Below the pieces are notes generated by a model. It was not told where the DNA came from. It worked only from the letters and a program-made list of their open reading frames with translations, and did no database searches. Of a stretch of 26,926 nt of DNA, positions 9,101 through 14,991 are shown piece by piece. Origin of the DNA: CAYVMN01 sp964452575 (lineage in GTDB: Bacteria > Desulfobacterota > DSM-4660 > Desulfatiglandales > Desulfatiglandaceae); the NCBI GenBank assembly GCA_964452575.1, contig CAYVMN010000033.1, positions 1 through 26,926 of the forward strand, in the 5' to 3' direction. The translations under genes were made by a program, and so were the position numbers. The stretch's first letter is position 1. Each line of letters starts with the position of its first letter.

Positions 9101-9845
9101 CGGTCTCCCTCAGCTCCCTTTTTTCGAGATGACTGGAGTAGAAACAAAGTCCTATGGTAAAAACAGAACAGAGGGAAGTTAAGACGAGCCAAGGGAAGAT
9201 CGGCGATATGAAGAAAAGCAGGGCTAAGGCCAGGATACAAGATATCATAAAATAGTTGCGCAAGAGCCTCCACGTCAGGGAATAGGGTCTTTCCCAGGAG
9301 ATGGTGTAGCGCTCAACCGATGCTCCATCGTGAAGACATTCCTGGTGCTCGATGCTGGGAAATTTGTTGGTGAAGAGCTTGGCCACAGACTCCAGGAGAC
9401 CCAGCCGATTGTCGCATTGATAGGGTTTTTCGTTTACGCCTGGGTTGGGAGTGACAGTGACCTCTACCTTGTTGCTAGCGAGCCTTTTTGTCTTGAAGCT
9501 GGTGGCCCTAGTCAGGTTGGAGGCGAACTTCTCCAGCATGCTGTATGCCGATGCTGGTGTCAGAAAACCCAAGGTGTATTGGCGCAACGTCCCCGAGGCC
9601 TTAGAAGAAGCGGCATAGCGTCCAACGTCCCTGGCAATGCTTTGGGAGCCTGTCTTCTCAGCCAGGATCTCATAAAAATCATCCACCTGGGTCTGGGTGA
9701 ACCAATGACCCTTATCTTCCACCTCGTAGGTGGCCATTCCGGCATGGCTCAAGATCGAATCCAGATCAATATTTGGATAGTTTTTCTCCAGGTATTCCAA
9801 GAAGGTCTTTATTACATTACTGTTGTACAATGGCGTGTCGTTCAT
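6117..9845 (-). CDS. Hybrid sensor histidine kinase (N-terminal unnamed sensor-TM-GAF-PAS-HisKA-HATPase-REC-REC-HPt)
   Basis: 1242-residue membrane kinase carrying a complete internal phosphorelay. Order: a soluble N-terminal region (1-185) that I cannot assign confidently and that resembles haem-NO-binding or AraC-type ligand domains; two hydrophobic segments (about 198-236); GAF (about 275-438); PAS (about 446-565); HisKA with His591 in NMSHEIRTPLNG; ATPase with Asn708 and GTGLG at 770-774; receiver 1 with Asp882; receiver 2 with Asp1027; and HPt with His1182 in AHSIKGGAANL. All phospho-sites are present. It overlaps the HD-GYP regulator by 26 bases, which makes that protein the likely final acceptor. 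A promoter with TTGACA sits about 70 bases upstream. The signal is unknown. Confidence 0.94.
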   Translation of the reverse strand: MNDTPLYNSNVIKTFLEYLEKNYPNIDLDSILSHAGMATYEVEDKGHWFTQTQVDDFYEILAEKTGSQSIARDVGRYAASSKASGTLRQYTLGFLTPASAYSMLEKFASNLTRATSFKTKRLASNKVEVTVTPNPGVNEKPYQCDNRLGLLESVAKLFTNKFPSIEHQECLHDGASVERYTISWERPYSLTWRLLRNYFMISCILALALLFFISPIFPWLVLTSLCSVFTIGLCFYSSHLEKRELRETVETQGDAAKQLLEEMNIRYNNALLVQEIGQATSTILDIDALIKTVMSVIEERLDFDRGLIMLANRQKTRLLYGGGYGYSADQEEVMKQTELHLDRPDSKGFFVISFREQRPFLVDDIAEIKHKFSKRSMELAEQMGVKALICVPIVYEGESLGILAVDNIKSKRPLTQSDINLLMGVASQTALNIAVATSFQRLQESEEKYRTILDGIEEGYLEIDLSGNLTFFNDSLCSISGYPHHELMGMNYREYTDPETAKRMYQVFNRIYREGKPARVMEYEIVRKDGAIRNLEMSASLMHDLEGRAAGFRGVVRDVTEKRQAEALRQAKIAAETANRAKSVFLANMSHEIRTPLNGIIGMTELIQDTDLDERQKEIFNTIRIESKSLLNIINDILDFSKIEAGMFELEKIPFDLSTVVEDLADSIAPRANQKGLEFMCFLSPDVPSQLVGDPGRLRQIMVNLAGNAVKFTHTGEVYIKGEMVEDLEDRVKIRFSVKDTGIGIAGEKQQRIFDSFTQADDSTTRKYGGTGLGTSIAKELTELMGGEIGLESEEGKGSTFWFTVVLEKDTPKEPPLEEKNINLNDLKVLVVDDNQTNRFILAEYLRSWGCVPVEAESAKKALSILEDPISTGESLNFILADIQMPEMNGLELAREIRNRETLKGIPIILTTSGARIRADEGLKDLEIDGYITKPVKQSDLFNSIALALGILKKGERDRPQKLMTEKVLDPGYEKKIHILLAEDYPTNQEVALINLQEAGYKVDLAENGHQAVEAYRQRDYDLILMDIQMPVMDGYEATRTIRNLENDFQRARTGDASAKAERVPIVAMTGHAVADYKEKCLNVGMDDYIAKPWSRKELLAMVRKWTGTAFDSSCASPVSQHTIETGGAPMDFQEALEEFKGQREVLMEVLRGFLKIVRVQIKTMHAALRSKDAEVLWKEAHSIKGGAANLVANSLSSVALELEQIGKSGDFRNGFETLERFEREFRRLEDYVKDAADIAKG

Positions 9846-9916
9846 TTTGCCTAGCTTGCATGAATGACTACAAAATCATACTGAAGGGGCAATCCCGATG
9901 ATTCAAAAGCGTCGAT

Positions 9917-9946
9917 AATATACCGAGCCTAACATATTAATGTCAA
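9917..9946 (-). promoter_or_regulatory. Candidate sigma70 promoter of the kinase-regulator operon
   Basis: On the minus strand a perfect TTGACA (9946-9941) is followed after 18 bases by TATATT (9922-9917; 5/6). Transcription would begin near 9910, leaving a leader of about 65 bases before the kinase ATG at 9845. Confidence 0.6.
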
Positions 9947-9989
9947 TGAAGATCAGTGCGAAGACTCAGCTATTAAGGAGGAGGGACGG

Positions 9990-10088
9990 ATGGAGCTTTA
10001 TAGAAGCATTGAAGGAAAAATCTCCGGGGCACCTATTGTCCCGCTCTACTACTCTGATGTGGTGCCCCTTTCGTGTTGTCACCCCTGA
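9990..10088 (+). CDS. Possible small protein, 32 residues, with strong Shine-Dalgarno
   Basis: ATG at 9990 opens a 32-codon frame ending in TGA at 10086-10088. It is preceded by AAGGAGGAGGG (9975-9985), with AGGAGG 8 bases from the ATG, better than most ribosome sites in this window. The peptide begins MELYRSIEGKISG and ends in VVPLSCCHP, with two adjacent cysteines. Its 3' half is antisense to the end of the PilZ-type gene. I recognise no family. It could be a real small protein, the remnant of a longer lost gene, or chance. No clear promoter is seen upstream on this strand. Confidence 0.3.
   Translation: MELYRSIEGKISGAPIVPLYYSDVVPLSCCHP
10016..10068 (-). terminator. Candidate terminator of the MerR-PilZ operon
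   Basis: GGGGCACC (10068-10061 read on the minus strand) pairs perfectly with GGTGCCCC (10033-10026), giving an 8-base GC-rich stem around a 27-base loop. After five bases comes a run of five T. The stem spans the stop codon of the PilZ-type gene. The loop is longer than usual for an intrinsic terminator, so this is tentative. Confidence 0.35.
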
Positions 10089-12168
10089 GCCTGAATTTCT
10101 CATTCATATATTTCATATATTCGTCTCCATGCCGAACGTCCAGAATCCATACGTGATACACCTTCTCGTATGGCACCCTATTGGCTTTGACATAGTCTAG
10201 TGGATAAATCAGAACAGGAATTCTCTCCATATTGTAACCGCCTATCAGTTGGCCGATAGCAGATGATAGTATATTCCAGGGAAGCCCTTCCGGATTTGTC
10301 ACCAAGATCTTGATGCAGTTTAGCACTTCCGAAAGATTTAGACCCACATTGGACTGATTCACGATCAAGACGGCATACAATTCATTATTACAGGTAAGTG
10401 AATACGTCTCAACCCTTCTGTAAAAGCCTTCCCGGGAATAGGTTTCCTCGAGGGATCTGGCGCTCAGTTTTTCCTGGCCAAGTCCTAGTGCCTCAAGGAG
10501 GAGCCCCCCTGAGTGACAATTGTAAAACCGATTGAGCCGCCATAGGTCTATTGCCGTACAGCTACTTATGCTCCATCCCCCCGAAAGTTTGTTACCCAAT
10601 GAGAGCCCAGTGTAAGGCAGATATGAAAATTCATCTATAGAACAGACCTTGCCTCTTTTGAGACTTCTTGAAAAACCTCCAAAGACTCTATCAGGAAACT
10701 TATTTTCTGGCCGAAAATAGCTCACAACATAGGTTATTTTTGTCGATGGCAGGCGATGCATGTCATTCAGGTAGTTCATGATTTGCTTCAGCACGATAAA
10801 ACCGCTCCGTTTGTGGTCGATTCTGCTTCCAGCATGGTGTTGAATCAACCACGCCCTTTCGTAGGCCCTAACCATGGAGATATGGCCATAAATCCTTCCG
10901 TTCTTCTGGTAGGTAAAATGTTTGAAAATCTCAGGGTTATCTGTATAGAGTTCCCTATAGGTCTCCTTGAACTTCTCGGGATGGGAATATATGAGGCCAT
11001 ACTTTTTGGGATAGATAAAACCTGTGCGAAATAAGAAATCCCATAAGGAATCCAAATCCACATCAGAGCAAATAAAGGAGTTCCGGTCCAGGGCGTTGGC
11101 AAGGAGGTGTGCAAGGCGGCTGTAAGATTGAATATCCACATCCAAAATCGACAGGCCGTAGCGGAAGCCGGCCTCTCTTTCCACTGATCTGTAAACTACC
11201 TGTGCAGCACATGGAATCCTCAAACCACTCGGAAAATTGATTGTTAGCTCCGGAATGATCAACCCCTGCATAAGGCACCCGTCATCCGCACTTTCATGGA
11301 CACAAAAACCAGATGTTGAGATATTAGAGACTTCCAACTGGGCCTTCTTGTTACAAAGGGGGTGTTCAAAAATGAGATGTGGCGGCGGCACCAGTTCTTG
11401 GCGGGGATTGCGGTTCTCCCTCTTCGAAAACCGAGTTATCTCTTTATATGCAGGACAGAGAACCATATCGATACGTTGAAGCTCGGTATCTCTTCGAATA
11501 CAACAACAAGGTCCAGAAAAAAGTATCCGTCCGTCTCCTTTCAAGTGTACATCGAACAAATCCTTTGGATTGAACGAGAGAAAGGATGGCGGGCTCTCTG
11601 GCCCAACCCTGACTCGAAATGCCATAGGGCTGAAATCCACCAATTTGCCTTTGACCGAAAGGCCTTTTTGACTTACCTTCGCATCCACATCCCGGCCTGG
11701 ATATCTCCGTGACTGCCTTAGGTCGAAAACATAGCCTGCCTCAGGTAACTGAACCGTTATGTTTTCCCTATCGAGTTGAAGCAATTTGGCTGGCACCACT
11801 ACCAGCGCCTTGCCGTCATCAATGAGGAGGTTTAAAAAGCGATATCGCGTTAGTTCTGTACCTGGTAGGTCCTCTTCAAGCCAGGTGAGACTAGCCTCCT
11901 TTCCAAAGCATGGATTCGAACGTGCACTTACGAGTATGCTGGTCTCATCCTTGGGAAGCCCTAACTGAACAAAGAGGGGTTTTCCCATGAAATGTAAATA
12001 ATTAAGTGTAGTTATTATATCTTTCTCATCTATTAGTTTGAAACCATCAAGCCTGTCTGTAAGTCCTCTATGCCGGAAATATCGCGGTACTAGAGAAAAT
12101 TCCGATCCAAGCGAGATATGGGCACGGCCCTCGGCATAGATTCTCTGGAACGATCGGTTTTCCTTCAT
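10033..12168 (-). CDS. Large protein with PilZ-like segments and GNAT-like C-terminal region
   Basis: 711-residue cytoplasmic protein, no signal peptide or membrane helix. Two PilZ-like segments are visible. The first has the RxxxR-type motif at Arg155-Arg159 (RRYPGR) followed by a degenerate DFSPMAF at 178-184. The second has a better NxSxxG match, SNISTSGF (281-288), preceded by an arginine-rich stretch RENRNPRQ (250-257). Such motifs bind cyclic-di-GMP in PilZ proteins. The C-terminal half (about 370-690) contains strands such as GRIYGHISMVRAYERAWLIQ that suggest one or two GNAT acyltransferase folds; this is pattern impression only. Start: ATG with AAGGAG 7 bases upstream. It lies 52 bases after the MerR-type regulator, probably cotranscribed, and next to an HD-GYP system. 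Confidence 0.75.
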   Translation of the reverse strand: MKENRSFQRIYAEGRAHISLGSEFSLVPRYFRHRGLTDRLDGFKLIDEKDIITTLNYLHFMGKPLFVQLGLPKDETSILVSARSNPCFGKEASLTWLEEDLPGTELTRYRFLNLLIDDGKALVVVPAKLLQLDRENITVQLPEAGYVFDLRQSRRYPGRDVDAKVSQKGLSVKGKLVDFSPMAFRVRVGPESPPSFLSFNPKDLFDVHLKGDGRILFSGPCCCIRRDTELQRIDMVLCPAYKEITRFSKRENRNPRQELVPPPHLIFEHPLCNKKAQLEVSNISTSGFCVHESADDGCLMQGLIIPELTINFPSGLRIPCAAQVVYRSVEREAGFRYGLSILDVDIQSYSRLAHLLANALDRNSFICSDVDLDSLWDFLFRTGFIYPKKYGLIYSHPEKFKETYRELYTDNPEIFKHFTYQKNGRIYGHISMVRAYERAWLIQHHAGSRIDHKRSGFIVLKQIMNYLNDMHRLPSTKITYVVSYFRPENKFPDRVFGGFSRSLKRGKVCSIDEFSYLPYTGLSLGNKLSGGWSISSCTAIDLWRLNRFYNCHSGGLLLEALGLGQEKLSARSLEETYSREGFYRRVETYSLTCNNELYAVLIVNQSNVGLNLSEVLNCIKILVTNPEGLPWNILSSAIGQLIGGYNMERIPVLIYPLDYVKANRVPYEKVYHVWILDVRHGDEYMKYMNEKFRLRGDNTKGAPHQSSRAGQ

Positions 12169-12220
12169 ATGGATTCTCCTTTCCCCGTCATCTTAACAGG
12201 AAACCCCCTCATTTCATCAA

Positions 12221-13042
12221 TCAAAAGACGTTCCACGGCCTATACAAGAACAGCATCCCCTCTTTGAAAGAGATGGTGTAGACCTTATATGACCGGGTAT
12301 TTCCAGTTTCCATCAGCAGGTTGAGGACCTTATCCTTGATGAACTCTCGCCGAAAGGTAGGGATCTCGTCGTAGATTTCCTGCAATACCCGAACTTCCTT
12401 TTCCGATATCCCCTGGTATAGGTTGGCCATCCATTCCTTTGTGTATTTCATTTTGACAAATGAGAGATGAAAGGCCACCATATCCCGCCAGTTTCTTACT
12501 CGGCTATGAAATTCCCACCCGAAAAGAAATTTGAAGATACTCCTGGAGCCTGCGCCTCTTATCACAGTAATCCTTTGACTGAATATCTCCTGTTCGGCAT
12601 GTTGATTCATCCATACGACAGAGAAGCGGTAGTCGAGCAGGTAACAGGGTAGAGGCATATCAGAGAGGGTCAATTTAGGCACCTCGCCATCTGCCCGACC
12701 TTCTCCGGGCATAAAACGGGAACTATCATTTGAAACTCCATTTCTACCCCATTCATCATCCTTTTGGTGTCCGCCGATCGGTACGTCTTTGAGTTCTTCC
12801 GCTATAATTTCCATAGAATTTCCTTCTCGTTTCAAGATCCTCACCAGGTGGATCCGGTCAAGGACCTCATAGGGGAAGTAGCCTATCCTCTTTGCTCCAC
12901 CCGCCCCCTCTCTTGGCTTTTCCACAAGAGGCTTCGGTATAATGCCTAACTTAATATAGTTGTTGAGTGTTGCCCTAGAAATACCTGTTTTCGAAAGGAC
13001 TTCTTTTGTATTGAGCCAATTTTGAGGAAGATATTTAGACAT
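12221..13042 (-). CDS. MerR-type transcriptional regulator with C-terminal sensor-like domain
   Basis: 273-residue DNA-binding protein. Residues 8-85 form a MerR-like winged helix: WLNTKEVLSKTGISRATLNN, then YIKLGIIPKP, a basic wing around 43-55, and the EVLDRIHLVRIL helix. A polar linker (about 88-122) leads to a C-terminal domain (125-273) beginning MPLPCYLLDYRFSVVWMNQ, which resembles the start of a PAS or MmyB-like ligand domain. No cysteine pattern typical of metal-sensing MerR proteins is present. It is the first gene of a likely two-gene operon with the PilZ-type gene. Its leader contains a long inverted repeat downstream of a consensus promoter, fitting autoregulation. Ligand unknown. 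Confidence 0.8.
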   Translation of the reverse strand: MSKYLPQNWLNTKEVLSKTGISRATLNNYIKLGIIPKPLVEKPREGAGGAKRIGYFPYEVLDRIHLVRILKREGNSMEIIAEELKDVPIGGHQKDDEWGRNGVSNDSSRFMPGEGRADGEVPKLTLSDMPLPCYLLDYRFSVVWMNQHAEQEIFSQRITVIRGAGSRSIFKFLFGWEFHSRVRNWRDMVAFHLSFVKMKYTKEWMANLYQGISEKEVRVLQEIYDEIPTFRREFIKDKVLNLLMETGNTRSYKVYTISFKEGMLFLYRPWNVF

Positions 13043-13055
13043 TAAGGCCTATATT

Positions 13056-13092
13056 TAGACAGTTTGGACCCTTCTTATGGTCCAATTGTCTA
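13056..13092. repeat. Long inverted repeat in the leader of the MerR-type gene
   Basis: TAGACAGTTTGGACC (13056-13070) and GGTCCAATTGTCTA (13079-13092) are inverted copies with a one-base bulge, separated by 8 bases. The inner TTGGACC/GGTCCAA and the outer TAGACA/TGTCTA are perfect. It lies between the predicted transcription start (about 13102) and the ATG (13042), so it could be an operator or an RNA hairpin. GGACCC at 13106-13101 on the minus strand could pair with GGGTCC at 13071-13066 as an alternative fold. Confidence 0.65.
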
Positions 13093-13108
13093 GGTTCCAA
13101 GGGTCCTA

Positions 13109-13137
13109 ATTATACAGTACATTTGTTTTATTGTCAA
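13109..13137 (-). promoter_or_regulatory. Consensus sigma70 promoter of the MerR-PilZ operon
   Basis: On the minus strand a perfect TTGACA (13137-13132) and a perfect TATAAT (13114-13109) are separated by exactly 17 bases. Transcription would start near 13102, with a leader of about 60 bases containing the inverted repeat 13056-13092. A 12/12 consensus promoter usually needs repression to be regulated. Confidence 0.75.
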
Positions 13138-13311
13138 ATCTGTTACTTCAATTATTTACATATTTTGTACATGGATAATAAATAGACAGCCTTAGTCCAT
13201 AATAAAGATATAGGTTGCGCTGTCCAAGAAAACAAACGGGGATCGCATTAAGGCCATATCTAACGTAGTGGTTCACGATAGCAAAAAAGGCGCAAAGCGA
13301 ATTGGTGACCC

Positions 13312-13340
13312 TTGACTACAATATCATTACGGTCTAAAAA
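13312..13340 (+). promoter_or_regulatory. Candidate promoter of the radical SAM/B12-type gene
   Basis: TTGACT (13312-13317; 5/6) and TAAAAA (13335-13340; 4/6) are 17 bases apart. Just downstream, at the expected transcription start, is the perfect inverted repeat TTGATC-CGAT-GATCAA (13346-13361), which could be an operator. A Shine-Dalgarno AGGAGGTGA (13372-13380) follows. Confidence 0.4.
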
Positions 13341-13386
13341 ATACGTTGATCCGATGATCAATATCAGAAAGAGGAGGTGAGAGAGT

Positions 13387-14991
13387 GTGGCTTTAGAGGC
13401 CATTATTATATCCGATTCGGGCTCAGAAAGCTTTTCTGGAACCAATCCTTTAAGGTTAAATATCGACGGCCGTACCGCCGATGTCCAGGTGGTGCAAAAC
13501 TTCCAGGCCCATGCCGGCCGCGTTCAATTGCCGATTGAGAACGATGGCGTGATGAGCTGGGCCTCGGCACCCAGGCTGAACGGAATTTACTTATTCAATT
13601 ACCTTACCGAACGCAATTTTAGCGTGGAGCTGGTTCACAGCTTTTATAATGAAAGGGATCGGTTTCGGCAGTTGCTCGCACGCAACCCGCGAGCGGTGAT
13701 AATTTCCACCACCTTTATCACGGGCAAGCAGGGCCTTGCCAAGCTTGTTGCAGATATCCGTGATTTGGCACCGGATGTGTTTATAGTCGTTGGTGGGCCG
13801 CTCCTGTACATGTCTTATTTAATGCATGAGCGAAGTAAAGAGCCAGAATATGACACGCAGTCTGCCAAGAACGAATTTCTATTTCTCGAAGTAAATGAGG
13901 AACCCGCCGTCGACCTTTATATCATCAGTCTGCGCGGTGAACAAATTCTTTGTGACGTACTGACAAATATCCTGGAGAACAAAAGGGTCGATAACATTCC
14001 TAACAGCGCGCGTCTGGTCGGAAACGCCTACCATTTCACCAAAAGGGTGGACGACGTCACCGGCTCCGAAGACTTTCCCATTGACTGGCCAGGACTTCCT
14101 GAGGCCATCTTCAAGTCTGGTGTTGTCCCAATGCAGGCCTCCACCGGCTGCCCGTTTCACTGCGCTTTCTGCAACTTCACCAAGGATCGCAGGCTGAGCT
14201 GGGTTAAGCCAGTTGAGCGCATAGTGGCCGAAATGAAGGCGGTCGCAGAGCGAGGGGCCCGTTACGTGTGGTTTGTGGATGACAACTTCCGGCTGGGTAA
14301 AGGAGATCTGGAAGCGGTCTGTCGTCGATTCATAGACGAGGGTCTTAGGATTTACTGGATGACCTTCATCCGGGCCAGCACCCTAGAAAATGTCAATCCT
14401 GAGCTGCTGCGACAGGCAGGCTGTATCGAGGTGCAGCTGGGCTTGGAGTCAGCAGATCCCCAGATCTTAAGAGACATGGACAAAAAGGCATCGCCCGAAC
14501 TCTACGGCCGGGTGCTTAAGAAGCTGCTCAAGGCTGACATCAACTGTTCCTGTTACTTTATTTTCGGCTTTCCGGGGGAAACCGAAGAGAGTGCCCAACG
14601 CACCAGGGATTTTATCAAGGCCCATGATGATAAACAGTACGAGGGCAGTCTCTACTGGTCGATGTTTCCGTTTATTTTGGCTCCTCTGAGCCCGATCTAC
14701 GAGCCTTTGGCACGCAAGAGATACGGCCTCTCCGGATATTTAAATAAATGGCAGCATAGGACCATGAATTCCGATCAGGCCCGAGATCAGATCGTCAACA
14801 CATTCTTTGAGATGGAGAATTCCGGCCCCATCTACCGTGGGGACAACCAAGAAATCTTTCGCCTTCTGGGGCCGTTCGGCCGTAAGAAATTTGAAGCTGC
14901 TCGTCATCAACTCTCAAAGATGGCTTTGAGAGGCAGCCTGGAAAAAGAACATATTCTTGAATCTTTCAAGCTGGTTCTCCCCGCCTATTGA
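13387..14991 (+). CDS. Radical SAM protein with N-terminal B12-binding-like domain
   Basis: 534-residue protein. Residues about 60-145 look like a cobalamin-binding (Rossmann-like) domain, with RAVIISTTFITGK and VFIVVGGPLLYMS, but I do not see the DxHxxG histidine motif, so cobalamin is probably bound base-off or not at all. The radical SAM domain (about 248-450) has canonical CX3CX2C at Cys255, Cys259 and Cys262 (TGCPFHCAFC), then VWFVDDNF, VQLGLESADP and FIFGFPGETEES. Start: GTG with AGGAGGTGA, GGAGG ending 9 bases upstream. In the first 100 codons 3 of 10 arginines are AGG/AGA, against 8 of 11 in rpsT, which hints at a different origin. It stands alone and overlaps murJ tail to tail by 26 bases. 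Substrate unknown. Confidence 0.87.
   Translation: MALEAIIISDSGSESFSGTNPLRLNIDGRTADVQVVQNFQAHAGRVQLPIENDGVMSWASAPRLNGIYLFNYLTERNFSVELVHSFYNERDRFRQLLARNPRAVIISTTFITGKQGLAKLVADIRDLAPDVFIVVGGPLLYMSYLMHERSKEPEYDTQSAKNEFLFLEVNEEPAVDLYIISLRGEQILCDVLTNILENKRVDNIPNSARLVGNAYHFTKRVDDVTGSEDFPIDWPGLPEAIFKSGVVPMQASTGCPFHCAFCNFTKDRRLSWVKPVERIVAEMKAVAERGARYVWFVDDNFRLGKGDLEAVCRRFIDEGLRIYWMTFIRASTLENVNPELLRQAGCIEVQLGLESADPQILRDMDKKASPELYGRVLKKLLKADINCSCYFIFGFPGETEESAQRTRDFIKAHDDKQYEGSLYWSMFPFILAPLSPIYEPLARKRYGLSGYLNKWQHRTMNSDQARDQIVNTFFEMENSGPIYRGDNQEIFRLLGPFGRKKFEAARHQLSKMALRGSLEKEHILESFKLVLPAY

Larger units (their letters stand above)
13043..13386. other. 344-bp AT-rich divergent intergenic region
   Basis: Separates the MerR-type gene (minus) from the radical SAM gene (plus). 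It holds a consensus promoter towards the MerR gene, a weaker one towards the radical SAM gene, a long inverted repeat and several GACAG/CTGTC half-sites (13058-13062, 13185-13190 and 13219-13224). CATTAAGGCC occurs at 13040-13049 and again at 13246-13255. The stretch 13141-13245 is AT-rich and shows no gene I can support. Confidence 0.6.

Noticed and set aside
9330..9854. 174-codon plus-strand frame opposite the N-terminus of the hybrid kinase
   Set aside because: Lies wholly opposite the kinase reading frame, no ribosome site or domain; a shadow frame.
13260..13445. 61-codon minus-strand frame with a hydrophobic stretch, upstream of the MerR-type gene
   Set aside because: It starts inside the radical SAM gene on the other strand, has no ribosome binding site I can see, and runs across the predicted plus-strand promoter; the hydrophobicity comes from AT-rich DNA.
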